Positions 53,122 through 61,335 of a DNA stretch of 64,000 bases are shown here, in pieces. The position numbers were made by a program, and so were the translations under genes. Under the pieces are notes generated by a model. That model was not told where the DNA came from. It searched no databases and saw only the letters and a program-made list of their open reading frames with translations. Position 1 is the stretch's first letter. Every line of letters begins with the position of its first letter. The stretch spans positions 4,802,001 through 4,866,000 of the forward strand of contig NZ_CP126106.1 of NCBI RefSeq assembly GCF_030123325.1. The letters are read 5' to 3'. The DNA is from Peribacillus simplex. GTDB taxonomy: Bacteria; Bacillota; Bacilli; Bacillales; DSM-1321.

Positions 53122-54218
53122 GTTTGTTCCATTCCCTTCCAATCATCTTTAATTTCTTCTAAAACTGGCCATTTTGTCTGATCGGTATCAACAATTGTTT
53201 GAATCATGGCTGTTGTTTGATCATTTAGAAATAATTCAGGTTCATATACTACTTCTTTAATATTCTTGTAAAATTCATTTGGACCAGATAAATCGATCAT
53301 TAAGATATCATATAGTTGCGATGAAATTGGATTTGCCTCGTGATAGGATTTGATCATTTCTCTTACCCAAGTTGCATCCCATCTATATAAATCTGCCATT
53401 GTGCCGGTAATCAGTTTTCTCAAATCGCGAATGGGAAGGTCATAAGCAACACCGTCAAGGTCAATAATCCACATTCCATTAGCTCCCATTTGCCCATTTG
53501 ACCAGCCATAATCTTGATGCACTAATCCCCAATATTCATTTCCTTGTTGTGCTAACTCTAGATAGCTTGATTCATTTAATTGTTCTAAGCTTCTTTTTGC
53601 CTGTTCTTCGAATTGATCTAACACATTCAGCAAGTGGGGGCTTGCAGGCATTTCTTCATATGCATTGGCAATATTTCGAAACCAATCCATTTTATTAATG
53701 ACTTTTTGATAAGTCGCTGGCCATTTATATAATCTGGATGCAACTTCAGCCTGTTGAGGAGGAACATAACCTTTGCTTAAAAGGTGGAATTCGCCTAGGG
53801 CATTGCAAAGGTGTTTGGCTCCTTCCAAATCTTTTGTTACAGGTGCCAAGGATTCGATCCACTCAGCGACGAACCATAACTTCCCTCCAGCCTCAACATA
53901 ATCTTTTCCATCTTTGGTTTTCACGATGGGCGGTACTCTTGCTTCTTTAACATTGACTAAATATTCTTGAGCTCCCAAGCTAAACATGCTTCTTGTAGGT
54001 CTTCTGTGTAAAAGCTTTAAACTCTTTGGCCCTGAACTTGTTTCCATTTTCCATATAGAGCCGCCTTTATCTGGTTTTGTTGTAACAACATGCATGTTCT
54101 GAACGGAGAAACCGTAATGTTCAAGAACTTCCAGTGCCATTTTTTCAATATATTCAGGAACAAAAAACTCATGAGTAAGTTCATCTTCTTCCCAAGGCAC
54201 AATCATTGCTTCCTCCAT
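53118..54218 (-). CDS. cotS: CotS-family spore coat protein (kinase-like fold)
   Basis: A 366-residue CotS/CotI/YutH-type protein with an aminoglycoside-phosphotransferase-like fold. The catalytic-loop segment is WGLVHQDYGWSNGQMGANGM, and the metal motif is MWIIDLDGVAYDLPIRDLRK; the Lys-containing N-lobe is KGGSIWKMETSSGPKSLKLL. The loop retains HQDYGWSN, so phosphotransfer is possible. The ATG at 54218 is preceded by AGGAGGGG; an upstream TTG start at 54260 is not supported. Coat gene, cotranscribed with cotSA. Confidence 0.9.
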   Translation of the reverse strand: MEEAMIVPWEEDELTHEFFVPEYIEKMALEVLEHYGFSVQNMHVVTTKPDKGGSIWKMETSSGPKSLKLLHRRPTRSMFSLGAQEYLVNVKEARVPPIVKTKDGKDYVEAGGKLWFVAEWIESLAPVTKDLEGAKHLCNALGEFHLLSKGYVPPQQAEVASRLYKWPATYQKVINKMDWFRNIANAYEEMPASPHLLNVLDQFEEQAKRSLEQLNESSYLELAQQGNEYWGLVHQDYGWSNGQMGANGMWIIDLDGVAYDLPIRDLRKLITGTMADLYRWDATWVREMIKSYHEANPISSQLYDILMIDLSGPNEFYKNIKEVVYEPELFLNDQTTAMIQTIVDTDQTKWPVLEEIKDDWKGMEQT

Positions 54219-54632
54219 GAAAACCCCTCCTGTGATATATATAAAAGTATTTTCCGCCAAAATAAGGGTAAGGTCACGACAGATTCATTATGTTCCAATA
54301 TCAGATTGTATCCATATACAAGCATAATTTTATACTCTAATGTTGAATATTGTTCTTTATTAAATATCCGTGATTAGTCGACACCGATGGAGTAGTCATA
54401 CTTTTTATTAAACTATGTGGAAAAAAATCTTTTGTATCAGACAATTCACCCAAATTGTTAGGTAATTGGGTTCTGGTGCAAATATGACCTTTTAGAATCA
54501 TCGAATCTCGATATCATTTTCGTCAATGAATTCAAGCTCGACTTGGACAATTCAATGGAATATAAAAGCATGTTTTGATCAAACTTTTAAAACATGCTTT
54601 ACCTTTCGTTTGTTTTGCCGCTTTTTTATCAT
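54219..54632. other. Intergenic, nothing recognised
   Basis: Holds the cotS promoter region and about 300 bases of AT-rich DNA with no supported gene up to the MITE copy D. Confidence 0.4.
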
Positions 54633-54805
54633 GGCTGTTTTCGCATACTTTGTTGCTATTTACCAAGTAAAGCGGTGTGGTTGATTTCCCCTCCAGATGC
54701 TCGCTTTCCGCGGGGCGGGCGGTGAGACCCCACAGGAGTCTCGCACTTGCGCTCCAATCAACATTAAATCGTTCAGTTTTAAAAACAATCTTTACGAAAA
54801 GAGCC
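54633..54805 (+). mobile_element. GGCT-MITE, copy D (internally deleted)
   Basis: 173 bp with ends GGCTGTTTTCG and CGAAAAGAGCC, flanked by TTTATCAT at 54625-54632 and 54806-54813. The centre has lost about 45 bases and reads GGTGAGACCCCACAGG, the inverse of the central segment in copies A and B. Confidence 0.9.
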
Positions 54806-54865
54806 TTTATCATAGAAGGGGAATCACCCAAACTACGGTATTTTGTATGATAAGCAAATCCCAGC

Positions 54866-54906
54866 AAAAAAAGCCGTTTCCTATACGTTAGGAAACGACT
54901 TTTTTA
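54866..54906 (-). terminator. Terminator of the MFS gene
   Basis: GTCGTTTCCT and AGGAAACGGC pair around ATACGT-type loop sequence, with A and T tracts on the two flanks; it ends about 30 bases after the MFS stop on the minus strand. Confidence 0.75.
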
Positions 54907-54937
54907 TTTCGCTTATTGTGCTAAAGCATTTGTTAGT

Positions 54938-56215
54938 TCAAATTTTATTTTTGCTTCCCCGGGACCAGATAACCACTGGAATCAATAATAAAGATAATAG
55001 CCCTCCAATAAATGATAATGTTGTATAACTTGAACCAGCCACGATCATTCCGGATAAGGCTCCGCCAGAAGCTCCTGATAATGCAATTAAAACATCCACT
55101 TTACCTTGAGTTTTAGCCCGAGTTGAAGTTTCAGTTGAATCAACAATAAGAGCAGTCCCACTTATTAAACCAAAATTCCAACCTAATCCAAGTAAAGAAA
55201 GAGCAATTACAAGGAAAATCATGGAATCACCTGGTGCAATCGCTGATATTAAACCTGCCAGAAGCAAAGTGGCTCCAGAGGCAATAGCCATGGCAGTACG
55301 ACCGAACTTATCAACAAGGAAACCTGTAACCAATGACGGGAGATACATGGCACATACATGAAATCCAATAACAAGACCTATATCACCCAAGTTATGTCCA
55401 TGATGTCCCATATGAACTGGTGTCATTGTCATGATAGCCACCATTACGATTTGAGTAAGAACCATAATTGCCGCACCAACAATAATTCCTCTTTTGTTTA
55501 CTGTTTGTTCAGTATCAGTCGAATGTTCCATTACCTTACTTTCTCGGTTGGACGCTTCTATCGTTCTTGCTATTACTAATGGGTCCGGACGAAGCATGAC
55601 GAAAAGTACAAGACCTGCCAGGATAAATGCTGCTGCCGATAAAATGAAAGGACCTGCAAGTGATGGAATGCCTATAGATGCAGCAAAATCCCCCATTACA
55701 TTCACTAAATTCGGACCTGCAACTGCACCAAATGTTGTAAATACCATTGTAATACTAATAGCAGTAGCTCGTTGTTTATTGTTTGCTAAGTCCGTACCAG
55801 CGTAACGCGCTTGCAAATTCGTCGCTGTTCCTGCGCCATAAATAAGCAGGGAAGCAAATAAAAGGAAAACACTATTTATTATCGCTGCAGTTATGACTCC
55901 TATTGCTCCAAGTCCACCTATCATAAAACCAGCTGTTAAACCTGTACGACGACCATAACGTTGAGAAAGTCTCCCTACTACTAAAGCAGCTCCTGCAGAC
56001 CCTAAAGTAAATAAACCCGAAGGAAGTCCAGCAAATGCATCAGTGCCAAGCATTTGTTGTGCAAGAAGTGCCCCCACCGTAATTCCAGCCGCTAACCCAG
56101 CACCACCAAAAATTTGTGAAATACTTACAATGATTAATGTGCGTTTGTATAACATTTTTTGTTTTTCTTGAGAATCTATATAACCCTGGTTCATTTGATA
56201 TGCTTTATTAGACAT
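54938..56215 (-). CDS. MFS transporter
   Basis: A 425-residue major facilitator protein with twelve predicted membrane segments. The loop 2-3 signature is VVGRLSQRYGRRTGLTAG and the symmetric one is VTGFLVDKFGRTAMAIA. A His/Met-rich loop, MTMTPVHMGHHGHNLGD, lies at the start of the second half and is unusual for drug exporters. GAGGT precedes the ATG and overlaps the stop of the upstream ArsR-rhodanese gene. Given that partner, a sulfur-species or metal/oxyanion cargo is plausible. Confidence 0.85.
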   Translation of the reverse strand: MSNKAYQMNQGYIDSQEKQKMLYKRTLIIVSISQIFGGAGLAAGITVGALLAQQMLGTDAFAGLPSGLFTLGSAGAALVVGRLSQRYGRRTGLTAGFMIGGLGAIGVITAAIINSVFLLFASLLIYGAGTATNLQARYAGTDLANNKQRATAISITMVFTTFGAVAGPNLVNVMGDFAASIGIPSLAGPFILSAAAFILAGLVLFVMLRPDPLVIARTIEASNRESKVMEHSTDTEQTVNKRGIIVGAAIMVLTQIVMVAIMTMTPVHMGHHGHNLGDIGLVIGFHVCAMYLPSLVTGFLVDKFGRTAMAIASGATLLLAGLISAIAPGDSMIFLVIALSLLGLGWNFGLISGTALIVDSTETSTRAKTQGKVDVLIALSGASGGALSGMIVAGSSYTTLSFIGGLLSLLLIPVVIWSRGSKNKI

Positions 56216-56226
56216 TTGTTAATACC

Positions 56227-56880
56227 TCATTTATCATTCTGTAATTTCCAATCATGTACACCTTCCTCTAGACGAAATGCATTAAAACCTTTGGATCTTA
56301 AAAGTTCAACAGCTTCCACTGACATTAAACAGTAACAACCACGACAATAAGCAACCACATCACAATTGGTTGGTAAAGTTGAAAGTTTCTCACTTAACTC
56401 TTCAATTGGCATAGAAACTGCACCAGGAATATGACCTTCTTCATATTCCTCCATAGGTCTTACATCCAACAAAATAACTTCACCTTTATCCATCCGTTCT
56501 TTAAGTTCTGAAGGTGAAACCCCTTCCATGCCAAGATTGACATTCAAGAACTCCTGCTTAATTTGTTGAACCTGTACGAACTGTTTTTCTGATAATGTAT
56601 GCAAGGAAGTTAAAAAATCCGAAATGGCTGCATCCGCTAGTTCGTAAATGACGTAGTTCCCTTTCTTCTGAAACTTTACCAATCTAGAATTAGCAAGGGT
56701 TTGTAAATGTTGAGATACATTCGCCACAGACATATTAGTAGCTTTAGATAATGCCTCCACCGACTTTGGACCTTGAGATAAAATATCAAGAATTTCCAAT
56801 CGTTTTGGACTAGAAAGACTTTTACCTATTCTTGCGAACTCTTGATACAATAAATCTTTTAAATTTCGATCTTTAAACAT
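56227..56880 (-). CDS. ArsR-type regulator fused to a rhodanese domain
   Basis: A 217-residue two-domain protein. Residues 1-100 are an ArsR winged helix (RIGKSLSSPKRLEILDILSQ, MSVANVSQHLQTLANSRLV); residues 120-215 are a rhodanese domain (VILLDVRPMEEYEEGHIPGA, DVVAYCRGCYCLMSVEAVEL) with an active loop CRGCYC instead of the usual CxxGxR. The extra cysteines suggest the domain senses persulfide or a thiophilic metal instead of simply transferring sulfur. It lies 11 bases upstream of the MFS gene and is probably its regulator. Confidence 0.92.
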   Translation of the reverse strand: MFKDRNLKDLLYQEFARIGKSLSSPKRLEILDILSQGPKSVEALSKATNMSVANVSQHLQTLANSRLVKFQKKGNYVIYELADAAISDFLTSLHTLSEKQFVQVQQIKQEFLNVNLGMEGVSPSELKERMDKGEVILLDVRPMEEYEEGHIPGAVSMPIEELSEKLSTLPTNCDVVAYCRGCYCLMSVEAVELLRSKGFNAFRLEEGVHDWKLQNDK

Positions 56881-57157
56881 GTAAAATCACCATCTATCTA
56901 TTCAAGTGTTTTATTGAATACTTGAATATTAAGCAAAACTATAAGAATTGTCAAACAATTCCTTATAAAATTTTACTCCAACCGTTTGTTAAAACTTCCC
57001 CTTACATCCTTTTGTACTTAGTATGGCACTAAACCATTTTAAAGGGGGCAGTTTGTTTTCATACGAAAAAGGCTGCAGAGTCATCACCAGACCATTATCG
57101 TGCCGTACGAATAAACTAAGATTATGGAACTAACCTGCCCCGATAGTTCATTAAGCC
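56881..57157. other. Intergenic with two HTR pieces
   Basis: An HTR hairpin fragment at about 57055-57085 (aaaaaggctgcagagtcatc) and an HTR left end at 57122-57155 (ggaactaacctgccccgata, then gttcattaag), the latter ending at the CcdA stop codon. Confidence 0.5.
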
Positions 57158-57865
57158 TTAGAAACCAGTAAAGCCACCAAATACATTATTTGTGAGAAAA
57201 GATGTTATATTGGTCATCCAATCAAAAAACAAGACAATTCCCATAACAATTGTTAAACAACCACCAACTTGAGTTATTTTGCAGTTATATTTTTTTATCC
57301 ATCCTGATTTTCCTATAAAAAATGACATTGTTAAGAACGGTAAGGAAAACCCAAGTATATAAGCAATCATATATACTAAACCTTGGCCAGTCGATAAACC
57401 AAGTGTTATAACGGCACCTAATATTGGTCCTATGCAAGGAGTCCAACCAGCAGCATATCCTATCCCAATTAAAATAGAACCTATATAACCAGATGGGCGA
57501 TTTTTAAAATTTATTTTCCTGTCCACCATTAAGAATTTTGGTTGAAAAATCCCAACAATCATTAGACCAAAAATGATTATCAATATAGCCCCTACTTGTC
57601 TAATTAAATCAATATATTCATAAAAGAGATCGTAAAGAAAAGAAGTTGATAACCCTAATATTACAAAAATAATAGAAAACCCAATCAAAAAGAAAAGGGT
57701 ATGAAGCATTGGTCTGCTGTTTAATTTATTATTATCTTCCTTTAATTCACTAACTGATAATCCTGTAATATAAGATAAAAACGCAGGATATAGGGGCAAA
57801 CAGCAAGGAGATATAAAAGAAAGTACCCCAGCACCAAAAGATAAAAAAATATTTAAGTCTCCCAA
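57158..57865 (-). CDS. ccdA: CcdA-family cytochrome c biogenesis/thiol transfer protein
   Basis: A 235-residue membrane protein with six segments that carries reducing equivalents from thioredoxin across the membrane to extracytoplasmic thiols. The redox cysteines are in GVLSFISPCCLPLYPAFLSY (segment 1) and GYAAGWTPCIGPILGAVITL (segment 4). The start is a TTG at 57865, 8 bases after GGAGG. CcdA works with ResA/CcdC/StoA-like thioredoxins, none of which are adjacent, so this may be a second copy used for another substrate. Confidence 0.92.
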   Translation of the reverse strand: MGDLNIFLSFGAGVLSFISPCCLPLYPAFLSYITGLSVSELKEDNNKLNSRPMLHTLFFLIGFSIIFVILGLSTSFLYDLFYEYIDLIRQVGAILIIIFGLMIVGIFQPKFLMVDRKINFKNRPSGYIGSILIGIGYAAGWTPCIGPILGAVITLGLSTGQGLVYMIAYILGFSLPFLTMSFFIGKSGWIKKYNCKITQVGGCLTIVMGIVLFFDWMTNITSFLTNNVFGGFTGF

Positions 57866-57931
57866 TCTAATTTCCTCCAGTTTTGATTTTCTCTTGCATA
57901 TAACTTTACCATATTTATCTATATCCTCTTA

Positions 57932-58050
57932 TGCAACTATCCTGCCCCGTTAGTTCCATAAAAAAAAGCTGTCTTAGAGACAGCTCCGATCTTAAGCTAA
58001 CGCACCCGTTAGTTCCATAAGAAAAAGAGCTGATCGTGATCGTCACAGCC
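57932..58050 (-). repeat. Tandem HTR double copy
   Basis: Two HTR units share a middle boundary (gctaacgcacccgttagttc then cataag). The first carries the hairpin AGCTGTC-TCTAAG-ACAGCT, the second a different one (GGGCTGTGACGATCACGATC, then AGCTC), each with T tracts on the minus strand. It lies between the DUF3784 gene and ccdA. Confidence 0.8.
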
Positions 58051-58068
58051 CATTAAAGTATAGTTAAA

Positions 58069-58353
58069 TTAATCAAGTAATCTTCTATTTATATATACGT
58101 ACACAATCGTTAATAAAAGCAACATAGCAATTATAAGTACCGTTAATTCATAAGGATAGTCAATAAAACTATTGAGAACTACTAATAATCCTAACGGTAG
58201 AAAAAAAGTTCCACCTGTTACTGTACCTAATAAAGACTTATTTTTTATCATTTTTTCATTAAACCCTGCTAACAACCAGGTCTGTTTTTTCACAGCTACT
58301 AAGTACGATACAAGTAAAAGAGCTATACCAATAACCAATAATCCATAATCCAC
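58069..58353 (-). CDS. DUF3784 family small membrane protein
   Basis: A 94-residue protein with three hydrophobic segments (LLVIGIALLLVSYLVAV, LGTVTGGTFFLPLGLLVVLN, LTVLIIAMLLLLTIVYVYIN) matching DUF3784. The central TWLLAGFNEKMIKNKSLLG is the family signature. I choose the GTG at 58353 because GGGGGTG is 5 bases before it; a TTG at 58374 lies further upstream. Function unknown. Confidence 0.82.
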   Translation of the reverse strand: MDYGLLVIGIALLLVSYLVAVKKQTWLLAGFNEKMIKNKSLLGTVTGGTFFLPLGLLVVLNSFIDYPYELTVLIIAMLLLLTIVYVYINRRLLD

Positions 58354-58456
58354 CTTTTCACCCCCAAAGGACAATTTTATTTTACTTTTAACACGAACTA
58401 AAAAGGTAAAAGTTACCTTTTCTTATTAAATTTTAACACAAAAAAACCGTTTTCCT

Positions 58457-58590
58457 TATTCAACTAACCTGCCCCGATAGTTCCATAAAGAAAAAGAGCT
58501 GCCTCAGCAACCTTCCTTATTGAAGTAAAGCACCCGTTAGTTCATTAAAAAAAGCGGTTCTTATTAAAGAGTCGCGCCCGATTGCGGCAG
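58457..58590 (-). repeat. HTR with an attached second unit
   Basis: ttcaactaacctgccccgat, hairpin GGTTGCTGAGGCAGCTC with T tract, then gcacccgttagttcattaaa and a short second hairpin. It separates the DUF3784 and PhzF genes. Confidence 0.75.
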
Positions 58591-58595
58591 GCCAA

Positions 58596-59387
58596 CTAAT
58601 TATATAGATGTCCTTTCAGTAAAGTTACACAGTCTCCAATTAACTCAACTTTTTCTCCTTTTATCTTTAGTTTTATTTCACCCCCACGCTCTGAATCTTG
58701 ATATGCCGTAAATTCTTTTTTATTTAAGAGATCACTCCAATATGAAGCTAATGCGCAGTGTGCAGAACCAGTTACGTAGTCTTCGTTAATTCCTATTTTC
58801 GGAGCAAAATACCTTGATACAAAGTCATACTTATCTGATCCACGACTAGTAATAATTATACCCGGACCCTCTAGTTCTCTAATTGCTTCAAAATTAGGCG
58901 TTACGTTATGAACCATATCCTGATTTTCCAGTTCTAAAATGTACCGATCTTCTGCCCAAGCAGTACCTTTTATGGGGCAATCAATAACTCGTTTTAATTT
59001 CTCAGTCACTTCTGTTTGAGTTGATTCTTTTATATTAAAGCTCAGAATTATTTGCTGTTCTGATAGCTCAGCTCGAAGGAGGCCTGATTGAGTATAAAAG
59101 TTAATTGTTGACTCTGATGAAGAAAAACCCTCACTCCACAGAATATGAGCAGCTCCTAATGTACCATGCCCACATAAATCAATCTCTTTAGTGGGTGTAA
59201 ACCATCTAAGCTGATATTTATTTCCATTTTTTATTGAAATAAAAGTTGTGATAGGTTGATTGAATTCTTTTGCTAAGGATTTCATCCACTCTTCTGATCT
59301 TTTTTCTCTCAAGAAAACTATTACTGCAGGATTTCCCTTAAATTCTTCTTTAGTAAAAGCATTAATAAAATAAAATTGGTTATTCAT
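58596..59387 (-). CDS. PhzF-family isomerase, catalytic Glu replaced
   Basis: A 263-residue PhzF-like protein with two similar halves. Family signatures are AFTKEEFKGNPAVIV, TKEIDLCGHGTLGAAHILW and EDYVTGSAHCALASYW. In the active PhzF family the N-terminal motif is N-x-S-E-T-x-F, with Glu as general acid/base; here it reads FNQPITTFI, so Glu is replaced by Ile. Either this is a non-enzymatic or altered member, or another residue serves. GGTGGGGG precedes the ATG at 59387; an upstream ATG at 59399 overlaps that site. Substrate unknown. Confidence 0.87.
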   Translation of the reverse strand: MNNQFYFINAFTKEEFKGNPAVIVFLREKRSEEWMKSLAKEFNQPITTFISIKNGNKYQLRWFTPTKEIDLCGHGTLGAAHILWSEGFSSSESTINFYTQSGLLRAELSEQQIILSFNIKESTQTEVTEKLKRVIDCPIKGTAWAEDRYILELENQDMVHNVTPNFEAIRELEGPGIIITSRGSDKYDFVSRYFAPKIGINEDYVTGSAHCALASYWSDLLNKKEFTAYQDSERGGEIKLKIKGEKVELIGDCVTLLKGHLYN

Positions 59388-59492
59388 ATACGCCCCCACC
59401 CCCTAAATTTAATCAGCAACATTTATACTCTCTAACATAAAAATGAAGTAAAGTACCTGTTAGCTTAAAAGCTTTATTAAAGAAGTCCATTC

Positions 59493-60395
59493 TTAATTAA
59501 CATTTACAGGCAGCTTATCATTCTGTCCTCGAATTCCAAACCCTAAAGCAATTGCAGCTCCAATACAACTAGATAGGCAACCTACTACCAAATAAATTGA
59601 TGGTGTTGATTCACCAATTAAAACAGAAGCAATCCCTCCAATTGCTGGGAATAGAGCTACCATATACCCACTTTTTGCTCCTCCAATTTTTTCTACAAGT
59701 TTTAAATAAAATAGCCAAGCCATAAAAGAAGCAATCAAAGTTAAATATAGCAAAGCAGATAAATATGTAACTGTTGTTGGAAGTATAATTTTTTGTCCTT
59801 GGAACAGTACAATTGCCCCCATTAAAACACTGCCCACTGTAAAACCAATAGCATTTGCATAGGTAGGGTCGACCTTAAGTTTAGCATTTCTTGCAGAACT
59901 GGCATCACCAATAGCTGTAAGAATCGTACCTAACAAAGCAATCATAATACCTTTTAAATCAGTGAGCCCTTGAAAATTATTTAAGGTCGGATAGATGATG
60001 ACACATACGCCAAATACACCTAGTATTCCCCCAAGAAAAACGCGAGAATGTAATTTCTCTTTTAAAAAAACACGGAGAGCAATCGGAGTCAGTATCACCT
60101 TTAATGAAAAGATCAATGTTACAATTGCAGCAGAGCTCAAAATAGTGGCGTAATAAAGGCACAGATAACTTAATGCAAAGTTACATACACCAAACACTAT
60201 TATAAACGGGATATCTTTTCTTTGTGGTCTCCCTTTTGGTTTAAGGAACCAAACAAGAACTAAAAATAAAAAAGCTGTCATAACTAAACGATATGTTAAT
60301 GATAATTCCAAACTGACTGGTGTTCCTTGAATTTTCACCGCAATAAAATTAAGACCCCATACAATTAAGCAAAATATGTACATGAAATTTGTCAT
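59493..60395 (-). CDS. EamA/DMT-family transporter
   Basis: A 300-residue drug/metabolite transporter with ten membrane segments in two EamA halves (GLNFIAVKIQGTPVSLELSL, SSAAIVTLIFSLKVILTPI, MVALFPAIGGIASVLIGEST). The family exports amino acids, drugs or metabolites. GAAGAGGT precedes the ATG. It lies 105 bases upstream of the PhzF gene in the same direction; the intergenic region has an HTR-like end at about 59445-59480, so separate transcription is possible. Cargo unknown. Confidence 0.88.
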   Translation of the reverse strand: MTNFMYIFCLIVWGLNFIAVKIQGTPVSLELSLTYRLVMTAFLFLVLVWFLKPKGRPQRKDIPFIIVFGVCNFALSYLCLYYATILSSAAIVTLIFSLKVILTPIALRVFLKEKLHSRVFLGGILGVFGVCVIIYPTLNNFQGLTDLKGIMIALLGTILTAIGDASSARNAKLKVDPTYANAIGFTVGSVLMGAIVLFQGQKIILPTTVTYLSALLYLTLIASFMAWLFYLKLVEKIGGAKSGYMVALFPAIGGIASVLIGESTPSIYLVVGCLSSCIGAAIALGFGIRGQNDKLPVNVN

Positions 60396-60520
60396 TGTAT
60401 TACCTCTTCCTGCTGTTTAACTTAATATGTTAATTAACTTCTCAGTAAGTAACCGTAACAAAACTTACCAGTTTTTTCTAATTTAAATGAGTCAATTAAC
60501 CACGAGTTGAATAATTTTCT

Positions 60521-60560
60521 TATGGCACTAACCTGCCCCTTTAGTTCAACAAGAACATTC
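60521..60560 (-). repeat. HTR left-end remnant
   Basis: ggcactaacctgcccctttag then ttcaacaag; the hairpin is missing. It lies in the 260-base gap upstream of the EamA gene. Confidence 0.55.
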
Positions 60561-60656
60561 GCAAAGCCCCTCAAAGACTGATTCAGTAGGGGATTAACAT
60601 AAATAGAGGAAGTAAAATTATAAGTTTTATGAAACTCTCCAAAATTGTGAACAAAT

Positions 60657-61007
60657 TTAAGCGAACGTTAAGTTCTTGATAATCACCATGATAGATAATA
60701 TTAAACAGATCATTGCAGGAATAATCATTACAATAGATTGATGCGCTCGAAAAATATGAGCATGTAGGGCTCCTATCATGATAAGTACAAACAATACACC
60801 TGATCCTATAGCCAAGTATCTATTCCAGATACCCCCAATCATTCCTATTGCTCCAATAAGTTCAATAAATCCAATTACAGACATGAACCATAATGGATAT
60901 TGATAATGCTGCCAATGTTCAACCTGAAACGGGATACGTAAAAGTTTTATGAAACCTCCGACTAAAATAAAAACTGCTAAAATTACTTGCATAACAATAG
61001 CAATCAT
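60657..61007 (-). CDS. DoxX-like membrane protein
   Basis: A 116-residue four-helix membrane protein of the DoxX family. Motifs are VFILVGGFIKLLRIPFQVEH, FIELIGAIGMIGGIWNRYLA and a final hydrophobic segment (SIVMIIPAMICLILSIMVII). DoxX proteins are linked to redox or thiol-stress functions but the activity here is unknown. GGAGTGAGG precedes the ATG. Monocistronic by context. Confidence 0.85.
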   Translation of the reverse strand: MIAIVMQVILAVFILVGGFIKLLRIPFQVEHWQHYQYPLWFMSVIGFIELIGAIGMIGGIWNRYLAIGSGVLFVLIMIGALHAHIFRAHQSIVMIIPAMICLILSIMVIIKNLTFA

Positions 61008-61136
61008 ATAACCTCACTCCTTTTAAAGACCTATTTAAGGGTATTCTCATTTAACGATTTGTATGGATATATATGTATATAATGATTCTATCATTATTAG
61101 TATCAAGAACAGGAGGAAAGGATTAATTTCTTTCTT

Positions 61137-61220
61137 ATTTAACTAAGCCCCGTTAGTGCCATAAGAAAAAGACTGCCTCAGCAACCTTCCTTATTGAAGT
61201 AAAGCACCCTATAGTTTAAG
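61137..61220 (-). repeat. HTR, full copy
   Basis: taactaagccccgttagtgc, hairpin GGTTGCTGAGGCAGTC with T tract on the minus strand, right end aagtaaagcaccctatag. It is the one full copy whose nearest neighbours are two divergent genes (DoxX and haloperoxidase), so it terminates neither. Confidence 0.8.
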
Positions 61221-61335
61221 TATTTTTATTCACAAGATGATTCAAAAACCACTCCAAATCATATCCAATCTATTTGTTAGTTTGTCCAATCCTCCATTTA
61301 ACTTTTGAATAAGTTATCAAATGGAGGTGTTAAAA

